In this document: one piece after another, positions 34,009 to 45,312 of the stretch
How the letters are laid out: each line of letters starts with the position of its first letter
Position numbering within the stretch: position 1 is the first letter of the stretch
Origin: Blastococcus litoris
GTDB lineage: Bacteria; Actinomycetota; Actinomycetes; Mycobacteriales; Geodermatophilaceae
Assembly (NCBI RefSeq): GCF_003075095.1
Contig: NZ_QCZF01000007.1
Span: forward strand, 186,001-250,000
DNA length: 64,000 nt
Direction: 5' to 3'
Translations under genes and position numbers: made by a program
The notes under the pieces: model-generated
Seen by the model: only the letters and a program-made list of their open reading frames with translations
Told to the model about the DNA's origin: nothing
The model's database searches: none

Positions 34009-35478
34009 TCAGCTGGTCCAGCCGCCGGCGCGGGGGAGGGCGGCACGCCAGCGGGCGTGCCGCCCGTCGTCGCGGCGGCCCTCGTCGGGCTCGAAGCGGC
34101 GGTCCAGCGCCCAGGTCTGCGCCAGCTCGTCGGTGCTGCTCCAGAGCCCGGTGCCCAGGCCTGCCAGGAACGCGGCTCCGAGCGCCGTCGTCTCGGTGAC
34201 CTTCGGCCGGCGCACCGGGACACCCAGCTGGTCGGCCTGCAGCTGGAGCAGCAGGTCGTTGGCGCTCGCCCCGCCGTCGGCCGACAGCTCCGGCACCTCC
34301 AGCCCGGCCTCGTCCACCATCACGTCGACGACGTCGCGCACCTCGAACGCGATCGCCTCCAGCGTGGCCCGCGCGAGGTGGGCCCGGGTGGTGCCGCGGG
34401 TGATGCCGAGGATCGCGCCGCGGGCGTGCGGGTCCCAGTGCGGGGCGCCCATCCCGGTCAGCGCGGGCACGAAGACGACGTCGCCGGAGTCGGGCACCGT
34501 CCGCGCCAGGCCCTCGATCTCGTTCGCGGAGTCGATCAGCCCGAGGCCGTCGCGCAGCCACTGGACGGCGGCCCCGGTCACGAAGATGGCGCCCTCGAGC
34601 GCGTAGACCAGGCCCTCGCCGAGGTCCCACGCCACCGTCGTCAGCAGCCCGGCGTCGGACCGGACCGGGGTCGAGCCGGTGTTGGTGAGGACGAACGAGC
34701 CGGTCCCGTAGGTGCACTTGGAGTCGCCGGGGGAGTAGCAGGCCTGCCCGAAGAGCGCGGCCTGCTGGTCGCCGGCGATGCCGGCGACGGGCAGCGACAG
34801 CCCGAGGAAGGCGTCGGGGTCGGTCGTGCCGACGACGCCCGAGCTCGGGACCAGCTCGGGCAGCGCGGCGCGGGGGACGTCGAACAGGTCGCACAGCTCG
34901 TCGGACCAGGTGCCCTTCTCCAGGTCGAAGAGCAGCGTGCGGCTGGCGTTCGTCGGGTCGGTGACGTGCGCGGCCCCGCCGGTCAGCCGGGCGATGACGT
35001 AGGAGTCGACGGTGCCCAGGGCCAGGGCGCCGTCGCGGACGCCGGACCACACCCGGGGCTCGTGCTCGGCCAGCCAGGCGAACTTCGTGCCGGTGAAGTA
35101 GGGGTCCAGCCGGAGGCCGGTGAGCTGGGAGACGCGCTCCTCGTCGTCCCGCAGCCGGTCGCAGATGCCGGTCGTGCGGCGGTCCTGCCAGACGATGGCG
35201 GGGCGGGGGGAGTGCAGGGTGCGCCGGTCCCAGACGACGGCGGTCTCGCGCTGGTCGGTGATGCCGATGCAGGTGGGCTCGGCGTCGGTGCCGGCCAGCG
35301 CCTCGCGGCAGGCCGCGACGGTCGCCGTCCAGATGTCGTCGGGCTCGTGCTCCACCCAGCCGGGCCGGGGGAACAGTTGCGCGAACTCGCGGTAACCGCG
35401 GGACAGGACGTCGCCCTGCTCGCCCACGACCAGCGCGGTCACCCCGGTCGTCCCTGCATCGATCGCCAGCACCGGCAT
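34009..35478 (-). CDS. glpK: Glycerol kinase
   Basis: A 489-aa FGGY-family kinase making glycerol-3-phosphate. Phosphate-binding AIDAGTTGVTA opens the protein; WVEHEPDDIW, GITDQRET and WQDRRTT are glycerol kinase texts; later GDQQAALFGQ and the adenosine motif SADGGASAND are present. Length is normal. No glpF or glpD is near. The ATG is 6 nt after a TAGGTT box, suggesting a leaderless message. Confidence 0.95.
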   Translation of the reverse strand: MPVLAIDAGTTGVTALVVGEQGDVLSRGYREFAQLFPRPGWVEHEPDDIWTATVAACREALAGTDAEPTCIGITDQRETAVVWDRRTLHSPRPAIVWQDRRTTGICDRLRDDEERVSQLTGLRLDPYFTGTKFAWLAEHEPRVWSGVRDGALALGTVDSYVIARLTGGAAHVTDPTNASRTLLFDLEKGTWSDELCDLFDVPRAALPELVPSSGVVGTTDPDAFLGLSLPVAGIAGDQQAALFGQACYSPGDSKCTYGTGSFVLTNTGSTPVRSDAGLLTTVAWDLGEGLVYALEGAIFVTGAAVQWLRDGLGLIDSANEIEGLARTVPDSGDVVFVPALTGMGAPHWDPHARGAILGITRGTTRAHLARATLEAIAFEVRDVVDVMVDEAGLEVPELSADGGASANDLLLQLQADQLGVPVRRPKVTETTALGAAFLAGLGTGLWSSTDELAQTWALDRRFEPDEGRRDDGRHARWRAALPRAGGWTS

Positions 35479-35484
35479 GGGGCG

Positions 35485-35490
35485 AACCTA
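35485..35490 (-). promoter_or_regulatory. -10 box, leaderless promoter of glpK
   Basis: TAGGTT on the minus strand ends 6 nt before the ATG at 35478. Confidence 0.45.
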
Positions 35491-35536
35491 TCGACTCCGG
35501 GCGGCACCCGGCCCGCCGGTGACCCATGATCGGCCG

Positions 35537-35986
35537 GTGACCACCGGGATCGAGCTCGTCCGACCGTCCTCGCTGGCCGGGACGGCCCCCTACGCGTACG
35601 CCGCGGTGACCGACCCGGGGCGGATGGTGTTCACCGCCGGCGCCTGCCCGCTCGACGCCGACGGCGCGACGGTGGCCGTCGGCGACGTCAGGGGGCAGGC
35701 GCGCCAGGTCATGGCGAACCTCGTCGCCGCGCTGGAGGGCGCCGGTGCCGGGCTGGACGACGTCCTCAAGACCACCGTCTACGTGGCGACGACCGACCGC
35801 GGCGATCTGGTCGCCGCCTGGGACGTCGTCCGCGCCGCTTTCGGCGAGCACGACGCGCCGAGCACGCTGGTCGGGGTGACGGTGCTCGGCTGGCCCGACC
35901 AGCTGGTCGAGGTGGAGGCCGTGGCCGTGCGCGACAGCTGGCAGGAGCCGGCCCCGCCGCACGACGGTCCTACGGTGGACAGGTGA
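35537..35986 (+). CDS. RidA (YjgF/YER057c) family protein
   Basis: A 149-aa member of the reactive-intermediate deaminase family. VFTAGACPLDADG, GQARQVMANLVAALEGAGAGLDDVLKTTVYV and the C-terminal VLGWPDQLVEVEAVAV are typical. The usual catalytic Arg position near the end reads Glu-Val-Glu rather than a clear R-x-E, so true imine deaminase activity is uncertain. GTG start; overlaps the next gene by GTGA. Confidence 0.85.
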   Translation: MTTGIELVRPSSLAGTAPYAYAAVTDPGRMVFTAGACPLDADGATVAVGDVRGQARQVMANLVAALEGAGAGLDDVLKTTVYVATTDRGDLVAAWDVVRAAFGEHDAPSTLVGVTVLGWPDQLVEVEAVAVRDSWQEPAPPHDGPTVDR

Positions 35987-36471
35987 CCCGGCGCTTCTTC
36001 TACGACACCGAGTTCATCGAGGACGGCACCACGATCGACCTCGTGTCCATCGGCGTGGTCGACGAGACCGGCCGCGAGTTCTACGCGGTGAGCACCGAGT
36101 TCGACGAGCGCAGGGCGATCCCGTGGGTCCGGCGCAACGTGCTCGACCAGCTCCCGCCCCCGGCGGACAAGGCCTGGCGCAGCCGCGAGCGGATCCGCGA
36201 CGACCTCCTGGCCTTCCTCACCGGGCCGGGGGAGGAGATCGAGCTCTGGGCCTGGTTCGCCGCCTACGACCACGTGGCCCTGGCCCAGCTGTGGGGGGCG
36301 ATGCCGGCGCTGCCCCGTCCCATCCCGCGCTTCACCCGCGAGCTGCGCCAGCGCTGGGACGACCTCGGTCAGCCGCCGCTGCCGCCCAAGCCGAGCGGGA
36401 CGCACGACGCCCTCGTCGATGCCCGCTACAACCTCGAGCGCTGGAAGGCGATGGCGGCCGTCCGCGCCTGA
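35983..36471 (+). CDS. 3'-5' exoribonuclease, Rv2179c type
   Basis: A 162-aa DEDD-family nuclease. FFYDTEF carries the first acidic pair, AAYDHVAL the third Asp, and HDALVDARYN the HxxxxD of the fourth. Rv2179c, its counterpart in mycobacteria, degrades 3' RNA overhangs in vitro. Coupled to ridA by GTGA; a TACGGT box 6 nt before its GTG could also give a separate leaderless message. Followed at 36513 by a GNAT gene. Confidence 0.9.
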   Translation: MTRRFFYDTEFIEDGTTIDLVSIGVVDETGREFYAVSTEFDERRAIPWVRRNVLDQLPPPADKAWRSRERIRDDLLAFLTGPGEEIELWAWFAAYDHVALAQLWGAMPALPRPIPRFTRELRQRWDDLGQPPLPPKPSGTHDALVDARYNLERWKAMAAVRA

Positions 36472-36512
36472 ACGCCTTGGCGGCCGGACCGTCGTCCGAC
36501 AGGCTGCCCGCC

Positions 36513-37088
36513 GTGCCCGACCTGACCGCGCCCGAGGCGCGCACCCTGCTGGCCCGGGCGTTCGCCGCCGACCCGCTGATGGTGTGGTTCTTCCCGGACG
36601 ACGAGGTGCGGCCGCACGCGTGCGCGGCGATGTTCGGCCTGTTCGCCGAGCACTACCTGGAAGCAGGACGGGTCGACTGCGTCCACCGCGGCCGGCCCGT
36701 GGCCGTCGCCATGTGGCAGTGGCCCGGGCAGGCCGAGCGGGACGGCGACCGGCTGCCGACGCTCGGAGGGCTCATGAGCGCGCTCATGGGCGCGGAACGG
36801 GCGGCGGCGATCGGTGGCGCGATGGCGGTGCTGGGCGAGGAACGGCCGTCCCGGCCGCACGCCTACCTCCACCTGCTCGGCGTCGATCCCGACCGCCGGG
36901 GCGAGGGTCTGGGCGGGGAGCTGCTCGACCGGGGAGTCGCCGCCGCCCGCGCGGCCGGTCTGGTCGCGTGCCTGGACACGATGAACCCGGAGAACGTGCC
37001 GTTCTACGAGGCGCACGGGCTGTCGGTGCGCCACGAGCTCGTGCTCCCGGACGGCGGGCCGACGGTCTGGTCGATGACGACGGGCTGA
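36513..37088 (+). CDS. GNAT N-acetyltransferase
   Basis: A 191-aa acetyltransferase. The acetyl-CoA loop is seen in LGVDPDRRGEGLGGELL near residue 130, and the C-terminal half holds LDTMNPENVPFYEAHGLSV. Substrate unknown. GTG start, 41 bp after the exonuclease and 7 nt after CAGGCT, a weak form of the window's common -10 box. Confidence 0.87.
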   Translation: MPDLTAPEARTLLARAFAADPLMVWFFPDDEVRPHACAAMFGLFAEHYLEAGRVDCVHRGRPVAVAMWQWPGQAERDGDRLPTLGGLMSALMGAERAAAIGGAMAVLGEERPSRPHAYLHLLGVDPDRRGEGLGGELLDRGVAAARAAGLVACLDTMNPENVPFYEAHGLSVRHELVLPDGGPTVWSMTTG

Positions 37089-37101
37089 CCCGGACGCGGC
37101 T

Positions 37102-37148
37102 GTGCGCCGGTCCACCTCGTCGACCGGCGACGAGGTGGACCGGCGCAC
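37102..37148. terminator. Very strong bidirectional terminator
   Basis: A perfect 21-bp inverted repeat (37102-37122 with 37128-37148) and a 5-nt loop stands between the convergent GNAT and chemoreceptor genes. Confidence 0.9.
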
Positions 37149-37172
37149 GGTGACCGCGACGGGGACCGCGGC

Positions 37173-39323
37173 TCAGACGGTGAAGACCCCCAGCAGGCGG
37201 TTGAGCTCGCGGGAGAGCCCGTCCAGCTCCTGGGCGGCGGCCCGGGCCCGGTCGACGTCCGCGGCGCTGTCGTCGGCGTCCCGGCTCACGGCCGTGAGCG
37301 TCGTCGTCACCGAGCCGGCGCCGTCGGCGGCGGCCGCGACGCTGCGGGTCAGCTCGCTCGTCGTCGCGGTCTGCTCCTCCACGGCGCTGGCGATCGTCGT
37401 CTGGTGGTCGTTGATCGCGCGGACCACCTCGGCGATGCGCGCGATCGCGCCGACGGCCGCCGAGGTCTCGCTCTGGATGCCCTGCACCCGGTGGGCGATC
37501 TCCTCGCTGGCCTTGCCGGCCTCCTGGGCGAGCTCCTTGACCTCGTTGGCGACGACGGCGAAGCCCTTGCCCGCGTCGCCGGCGCGGGCAGCCTCGATCG
37601 TGGCGTTGAGCGCGAGCAGGTTCGTCTGCTCGGCCACCCCGGAGATCACCTTCACCACGTCGCCGATCTCCGCCGAGCTGGCACCCAGGGCGGCGATGGT
37701 CGCCTCGGTCTTCTGCGCCAGGTCGGCCGCCTGGCGCCCCACCTCGGCGGCCTCGGTCGCGCTGCGGGCGATCTCGGAGATGGAGGCGCCCATCTGCTGC
37801 GCGCCCGCGGCGGCCGAGCTGACGCTGGAGCTGATCTCCGCCGCCGAGGAGTGCGCGCCCTGCGCCTGGTCCCGGCTGCGCGACGCCCGCTGGGCGAGCC
37901 CGTCGGCGACGGTGGCCACGCCCGCGGCGGAGGAGGCGACCTCCTGGGCGCAGCGCCCGATGTCGCGGATCGTGCCGGCCACCTTCTCGACGAAGCGGTT
38001 GAACGCCGCCGAGAGCTGGCCGACCTCGTCCGAGCGGGAGTCGTCCATGCGCTGGGTCAGGTCGCCCTCGCCGTCGGCGATCTCGGCCATGCGGTCGCGC
38101 AGGTGGTGCAGGGGCCCGGTGAGGCGGCGGCCGATCCAGTAGGCGACGAGCCCGCCGAGGACGGCGATGAGGACTCCGGCGACCAGGAGGGCGCCGAGCA
38201 TGGACGAACGGCCGTCCTCCAGGGACTCCACCGGCCCGGAGAAGTCGCCGTCGCGCGCGACCGTGGCGATCACCCAGTCCCAGGGCGCGTAGTAGGTGAG
38301 GCGCACCGTCGTCGGCCCGGCGTCCGGGTCCACGTACCGGACGGTGGCCTGCTCGCCGGCCTCGAGGCCGACCGCGGCGTCGACCATCTGCTGCACGTAC
38401 GGGGTGCCCTCGGCATCGGTCGCCGCGAGCACGTTCTCGCCGTCCCGGACGGCGTCGGGGCTGATCAGCACGGTGCCGGCGCGGTCGCCGGTGCCCCCGT
38501 AGACCTCGATGTGCCCGGTGTCGCCGACGGTGGTGGCGTCGAGGCTCTCGCGCAGCGCCGGCAGGTTCTCCTGCTTCACGCCGACGTAGAGGACGCCGAC
38601 GACGTCACCGCCGGGGCCGGTGAGCGGCGCGTAGGCCGACACGAGCCACGAGTCGACGACGAACGCGTTGCCGCGGTAGGTCTCGCCGCGGCTCACCGCG
38701 GCGGCGACCGGGTTGGGCTGGCCGTCGGGGTTGACCGCCGGGATGTAGGTGCCGATCGCCCGGGCGCCCGACGCGGCCTGGACGTTGGTCGCCACCCGGA
38801 GGTAGTTGCCCTCCGGGGTCTTCTGGAAGATCGTCACGGTCGCGCCGACCATCGACTTGATGGTGTCGACGACCGGCGTGGGCACGTTCACGTCGGCGTT
38901 CTTGCCGAGCCACTGCCCGCCCACGAGCACCTGCGGCAGCTGGACCGGCGTGACCTCGCCGGACAGCTGGTTCTTCGCCTCCCACGGCACCAGGTCCTCG
39001 CCGGAGTCGTCGATGGAGAAGCCGCCGGCCTGCTGCAGGACGTACTGGGCGGTCGCGAGGTCGGAGTCGACCTTGGCCGACGTGGACGCTCCCTGGGTGG
39101 AGACGACGTCGTAGACGCCCGCGGCGGTGCGGGAGATGTCCTCCTCCACCAGCGCGCGCACGTCGCGCTCGGCGTCGTCGGCGAACCGCCCGCTCTGCCA
39201 GGCGCTGACCCCGCCCATCGCCACGCCCGTGACGGCGACGCTGGCCACCGCCAGCGCCACCACCTTGGTCCTGATGCCCCACCCGCTGGGGTCCGCCCAG
39301 CCCGGCACCGCGATCCTGCGCAT
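37173..39323 (-). CDS. Methyl-accepting chemotaxis protein with large extracellular Cache-type sensor
   Basis: A 716-aa chemoreceptor. Membrane helix 1 lies near residues 20-42, then a sensor of about 320 residues that looks like a Cache fusion, helix 2 near 373-396 ([20 protein letters not shown]), a HAMP domain ([23 protein letters not shown]) and the signalling hairpin with its conserved tip ([24 protein letters not shown]). No che or flagellar gene is in the window, so it is an orphan receptor serving a system elsewhere. Shine-Dalgarno GGAGGA upstream. It implies that the organism can be motile. Confidence 0.94.
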   Translation of the reverse strand: MRRIAVPGWADPSGWGIRTKVVALAVASVAVTGVAMGGVSAWQSGRFADDAERDVRALVEEDISRTAAGVYDVVSTQGASTSAKVDSDLATAQYVLQQAGGFSIDDSGEDLVPWEAKNQLSGEVTPVQLPQVLVGGQWLGKNADVNVPTPVVDTIKSMVGATVTIFQKTPEGNYLRVATNVQAASGARAIGTYIPAVNPDGQPNPVAAAVSRGETYRGNAFVVDSWLVSAYAPLTGPGGDVVGVLYVGVKQENLPALRESLDATTVGDTGHIEVYGGTGDRAGTVLISPDAVRDGENVLAATDAEGTPYVQQMVDAAVGLEAGEQATVRYVDPDAGPTTVRLTYYAPWDWVIATVARDGDFSGPVESLEDGRSSMLGALLVAGVLIAVLGGLVAYWIGRRLTGPLHHLRDRMAEIADGEGDLTQRMDDSRSDEVGQLSAAFNRFVEKVAGTIRDIGRCAQEVASSAAGVATVADGLAQRASRSRDQAQGAHSSAAEISSSVSSAAAGAQQMGASISEIARSATEAAEVGRQAADLAQKTEATIAALGASSAEIGDVVKVISGVAEQTNLLALNATIEAARAGDAGKGFAVVANEVKELAQEAGKASEEIAHRVQGIQSETSAAVGAIARIAEVVRAINDHQTTIASAVEEQTATTSELTRSVAAAADGAGSVTTTLTAVSRDADDSAADVDRARAAAQELDGLSRELNRLLGVFTV

Positions 39324-39453
39324 TGCCCGTCGTCCTCCGAGTCCTGAGCAGCACTAAAGCGCTGCTGTCGTTCCGTATCTCGGCAGCCGGGACGCGGACC
39401 GGTACCCGACGGGGCGTTCGTGACCGGACCGACACCTGCGGCAGGATCGGGCC

Positions 39454-39957
39454 ATGACCGATGGCCGGACCGAGCCGCCGCTCACCGGCGGGGAGCGGGA
39501 GACGCTGCGCGGCTACCTCGACTGGCACCGGGCGACGCTGGCGGTGAAGTGCGCCGGGCTCTCCGACGACGACCTGCGCCGGACGTCCATGCCGCCGTCC
39601 ACCCTGTCGCTCCTGGGCCTCGTCCGGCACATGGCAGAGGTCGAGCGCTCCTGGTTCCGCCGGGTTGTCGACGGGCAGGACGTGCCGCTGGTCTGGTCGG
39701 CCGACCGCGACTTCCAGGTCGCCTACGACGCCGCCCACGCCGACGTCGCCGAGGCGTTCGCGGCCTGGGAGGGCGAGATCGGGCACGCCCGCCGGATCGA
39801 GGGGGCGGCGCCGTCCCTGGACGTCACGGGGACCGACCGGGACGGGACCGCCTACTCGCTGCGGCTGGTCCTGCTGCACGTGATCCAGGAGTACGCGCGG
39901 CACAACGGCCACGCCGACCTGCTCCGCGAGGGGATCGACGGCGTCACGGGGGTCTGA
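39454..39957 (+). CDS. DinB/DUF664 family protein
   Basis: A 167-aa four-helix protein. Metal-ligand histidines are likely in LVRHMAEVERSWFRR and HVIQEYARHNGHADLLREGIDG, the DUF664 pattern. Related to mycothiol-dependent enzymes and DinB; activity unknown. The ATG follows a CAGGAT box by 6 nt. Convergent with the NmrA-like gene. Confidence 0.86.
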   Translation: MTDGRTEPPLTGGERETLRGYLDWHRATLAVKCAGLSDDDLRRTSMPPSTLSLLGLVRHMAEVERSWFRRVVDGQDVPLVWSADRDFQVAYDAAHADVAEAFAAWEGEIGHARRIEGAAPSLDVTGTDRDGTAYSLRLVLLHVIQEYARHNGHADLLREGIDGVTGV

Positions 39958-39965
39958 GGCCGGCG

Positions 39966-40844
39966 TCAGCGCAGGTGGGCCCAGTCCTCCGGGTGGGCGC
40001 GCAGGTGCTCGGCGACGGTGCGCGCGGGGTGCCCCGTCAGCCCCGGGACGACGTCGGTGACCGGGGCGAGCTCGCCGGCGGCGATGGCGAGGTAGCTGGA
40101 CACCCAGCCCTCCACCTCCCAGTCGGGGTGGCCCGACGGGCGACGGGTCGCCCACGCCTCCTCGGTCGTCTGCCGCCGGTACTCCGCGGGGACGCCGGTC
40201 ACCTCGGTGAGCACGTCGGCCGCCTCGGCCAGCGTCAGCGCCTCCGGCCCGGTCACCTCGAGCGCCCGGCCGTCCAGGTCGCCGTCGTCCCGCAGCAGGA
40301 CGGCGGCGGCGACGTCGGCGAGGTCGTCGCGGGAGACGAAGCCGGTCGCACCCTCGCCGGCCGGTGCTGCGATGACCGCGCGGTCGCCCTCGCGCACCGC
40401 GAAGAACGGCACGAAGTCGGCGTACATGCTGTGCCGCAGGACCGTGTGCGCGATGCCGGTCGCGCGGATCGCCTCCTCCGTCGCGCGGTGGTGGCGGACC
40501 AGGGTGAACGTCGGGTCGGGACGGTCGGCTCCGACGAACGACGTGTAGACGATCCGTCGCACACCGGCCGCGGCCGCGGCCTCGACGGCGGTGAGGTGCT
40601 GCTGCAGCCGGTCCTCCGCCTCCGCGGCGGAGACGAGGTACAGCGTGTCGGTGCCGGCGAGAGCGGCCCGCAGACCGGCGCCGTCGGCGTACCCGCCGGG
40701 GTTCTCGACGACTTCGGCACCCGGCAGCCGGGGCGCGCGGGCGGCGTCGCGGACGACCAGGCGGAGGGGAGCGACCCCGGCGGCCGCCAGCCGCTCGGCG
40801 ACCCGGCCGCCGAGCGTTCCGGTGACCCCGGTGAGCGTGATCAC
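39966..40844 (-). CDS. NmrA-like NAD(P)-binding protein
   Basis: A 292-aa atypical SDR. LTGVTGTLGGRVAERL is the NAD(P) loop at the N-terminus; DTLYLVSAAEAEDRLQQHL, RIVYTSFVGAD and LRHSMYADFVPFF fit the NmrA/QOR2-like group. The usual YxxxK is not seen. Start is the GTG at 40844 with GGGGAG 6 nt upstream. Possibly a quinone reductase or redox sensor. Confidence 0.85.
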   Translation of the reverse strand: MITLTGVTGTLGGRVAERLAAAGVAPLRLVVRDAARAPRLPGAEVVENPGGYADGAGLRAALAGTDTLYLVSAAEAEDRLQQHLTAVEAAAAAGVRRIVYTSFVGADRPDPTFTLVRHHRATEEAIRATGIAHTVLRHSMYADFVPFFAVREGDRAVIAAPAGEGATGFVSRDDLADVAAAVLLRDDGDLDGRALEVTGPEALTLAEAADVLTEVTGVPAEYRRQTTEEAWATRRPSGHPDWEVEGWVSSYLAIAAGELAPVTDVVPGLTGHPARTVAEHLRAHPEDWAHLR

Positions 40845-40930
40845 GAAGAACTCCCCGGTAACGCTGTGACCTGCGGCATCATGACGGCGTCCAACCACGT
40901 GGGGGCCCGACTCCTTCCCGGAGGAACAGC

Positions 40931-41956
40931 ATGCGGATCGGCATCCTGACCGGCGGCGGCGACTGCCCCGGGCTCAACGCCGTCATCAGGGCGGTGGTCC
41001 GCAAGGGCATCGCCGAGCACGGCGACGAGATCGTGGGTTTCCGCGACGGCTGGCGGGGGGTGCTCGAGGCCGACACCGTCGCCATGGACCTCGCGGCCGT
41101 CCGCGGGATCCTGCCCCGCGGGGGGACCGTGCTCGGCACCTCGCGGACCAACCCGTACGCGGTCGACGGCGGGCCGGAGGCGGTGCTCGCCACGCTCGAC
41201 CGCCTCGGCATCGAGGCGCTGATCCCCATCGGGGGAGAGGACACCCTGGGCGTGGCCACCCGGCTGGCCGAGGCGGGGGTGCGCGTGGTCGGTGTCCCGA
41301 AGACGATCGACAACGACCTGGACTCCACCGACTACACGTTCGGCTTCGACACCGCCGTCGGCGTGGCGATGGAGGCGATCGACCGGCTGCACACCACCGG
41401 CGACAGCCACCACCGCACGCTGGTCGTCGAGGTGATGGGCCGGCACGCCGGCTGGATCGCGCTGCACGCCGGCATGGCCGGTGGCGCCAACGTCATCCTC
41501 ATCCCCGAGAACCCGTTCGACGTCGACGGCGTCGTGGCGCACTGCCGGCACCGCTTCGAGTCGGGCTACTCGCCGATCGTGGTGGTCTCCGAGGGCGCCA
41601 AGCCGAAGAACGGCGACCTCATGCTGTCGACGGGGGAGAAGGACGCCTTCGGGCACGTCCGCCTCGGCGGGATCGGCGCCGCCCTGGCCTCGCTGATCGA
41701 GGAGCGCACCGGCCGGGAGGCGCGGGCCGTCGTCCTCGGGCACATCCAGCGCGGCGGCACCCCGTCACCGTTCGACCGGGTGCTGGCCACGCGCTTCGGC
41801 CTCGCCGCCGTGGACGCCGTCCACGACGGGCAGTCGGGGGTGATGGTCGCCCTGCGCGGTACCGACATCGTGCGGGTGCCGCTGTCGGCCGCGACCGCCC
41901 AGCTGAAGCTCGTGCCGCCCGAGCGGTACGCCGAGGCCGAGGTCTTCTTCGGCTAG
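40931..41956 (+). CDS. pfkA: 6-phosphofructokinase, likely pyrophosphate-dependent type
   Basis: A 341-aa phosphofructokinase. GILTGGGDCPGLNAVIR starts it; PKTIDNDLDSTDYTFGFDTA and MGRHAGWIALHA line the fructose-6-phosphate site; GHIQRGGTPSPFDR closes it. Counting from Met1, position 104 is Asp (GGEDT) and 124 is Lys (PKTIDND). ATP enzymes such as E. coli PfkA have Gly at both; Asp104 with Lys124 is the published PPi-type pair, as in Amycolatopsis methanolica. ATG with GGAGGA 5 nt upstream. Confidence 0.93.
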   Translation: MRIGILTGGGDCPGLNAVIRAVVRKGIAEHGDEIVGFRDGWRGVLEADTVAMDLAAVRGILPRGGTVLGTSRTNPYAVDGGPEAVLATLDRLGIEALIPIGGEDTLGVATRLAEAGVRVVGVPKTIDNDLDSTDYTFGFDTAVGVAMEAIDRLHTTGDSHHRTLVVEVMGRHAGWIALHAGMAGGANVILIPENPFDVDGVVAHCRHRFESGYSPIVVVSEGAKPKNGDLMLSTGEKDAFGHVRLGGIGAALASLIEERTGREARAVVLGHIQRGGTPSPFDRVLATRFGLAAVDAVHDGQSGVMVALRGTDIVRVPLSAATAQLKLVPPERYAEAEVFFG

Positions 41957-44333
<2,377 letters not shown>

Positions 44334-44340
44334 CCCGGCC

Positions 44341-44397
44341 GCGTTGTCCCCCAGGCGGCCGTTCCACCGCCCGGAATGACCGGCTGAGGGACAACGC
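44341..44397. terminator. Large inverted repeat between ltaE and nfo
   Basis: A 10-bp perfect stem (44341-44350 with 44388-44397) encloses 37 nt with further pairing potential. It sits between convergent stops, so it is probably a terminator with an unusually long loop. Confidence 0.55.
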
Positions 44398-44407
44398 CCG
44401 GCAGGGG

Positions 44408-45310
44408 TCAGGCGGCGCGGGAATCAGCCGCGGGCGCCGCGAGCGAGCGCAGCAGGTCGATGTCGCGCTTGTGCCCGGCCGACGGCGAGCCGTCCAGCTC
44501 GCTCGGCGTCTCGACCACCAGGGGGACGCCGGCAACGGACGGGTGAGCCAGCAGCTCGGCGAACGGCGCCACCCCGATCGAGCCCTCGCCGATCGTGGTG
44601 TGCCGGTCCCGCTTGGACCCGCACTCGTCCAGCGAGTCGTTGGCGTGCACCAGTCCCAGCCGCCCGGGCCCGACCGCCGCGGTCAGCGCATCGAGCGTCG
44701 CCGTCATCCCGCCCGGCGCCGCCAGGTCGTGGCCGGCCGCCCACACGTGGCAGGTGTCGAAGCAGACGCCGAGCAGCGGGTGGTCCTCCAGCGCGGCGAA
44801 GTACGGGCCCAGCTCCTCGACGGTCGCCGCCAGCGCCTTGCCGCCGCCGGCCGTCGGCTCGATCAGCAGCCGCGGGCCGTCGGCCGGCGCCGCGTCCAGC
44901 ACCGGCAGCAGCCTCTCGTGCAGCTGGCGCAGCGCCGACTCGTACCGGTCCTCGCCGACGGCCGACCCCGCGTGCACGACGACGCCGGCGCAGCCCAGCT
45001 GGGCGGCTCGGGCCAGGTTGTGCCGGATGGACGCGATCGACTGGTCCACGGTCGCCTCGGTGGGGGAGCCGACGTTCACCAGGAAGGGCGTGTGGACGAA
45101 GGACGGCACCCCGCGCTCGGCGCAGCCCTCGACGAACAGGGCGTCCTGCCTCGGGTCGCCGTCGGTGAGCTTCCAGCCCCGCGGGTTGCCGACGAAGACC
45201 TGGACGGCGGAGGCGCCCACGGCGTCGGTGTAGGCCAGCCCGCCCTTGGCGAGGCCGCCCTTGATCTGGATGTGCGCCCCGATCGCGGGCGCGGGAGGAG
45301 CGAGCTGCAC
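44408..45310 (-). CDS. nfo: Endonuclease IV (AP endonuclease)
   Basis: A 300-aa TIM-barrel DNA repair enzyme cutting at abasic sites. It begins IGAHIQIKGGLAKG (family IGAHvS-like); metal ligands are seen in FVHTPFLVN, VVHAGSAVG, LLIEPTAG, CFDTCHVWAAGHD, VHANDSLDECGSKRDRH and VVETPSE. Length is a little above the E. coli enzyme. GTG start 2 bp after the pknL stop, so the two are cotranscribed. Confidence 0.92.
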   Translation of the reverse strand: MQLAPPAPAIGAHIQIKGGLAKGGLAYTDAVGASAVQVFVGNPRGWKLTDGDPRQDALFVEGCAERGVPSFVHTPFLVNVGSPTEATVDQSIASIRHNLARAAQLGCAGVVVHAGSAVGEDRYESALRQLHERLLPVLDAAPADGPRLLIEPTAGGGKALAATVEELGPYFAALEDHPLLGVCFDTCHVWAAGHDLAAPGGMTATLDALTAAVGPGRLGLVHANDSLDECGSKRDRHTTIGEGSIGVAPFAELLAHPSVAGVPLVVETPSELDGSPSAGHKRDIDLLRSLAAPAADSRAA

Positions 45311-45312
45311 CG

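Noticed and set aside
31532-34606. A 1024-codon plus-strand frame across the monooxygenase and SDR genes
   Set aside because: Low-complexity V/D/G/R text opposite well-supported genes; it is a high-GC shadow without motifs or start signals.
35537-35986. Extension of the RidA protein to an upstream start (169 aa)
   Set aside because: The added residues are not family-like; the GTG at 35537 gives the normal RidA length.
39324-39453. A sigma-28 (flagellar) promoter for the chemoreceptor
   Set aside because: A GCCGAgATA-like string exists but no suitable TAAA -35 is upstream of it.
44341-44397. A mobile-element end or attachment site
   Set aside because: The inverted repeat has no transposase, target duplication or tRNA nearby and sits between convergent stops, so a terminator is simpler.
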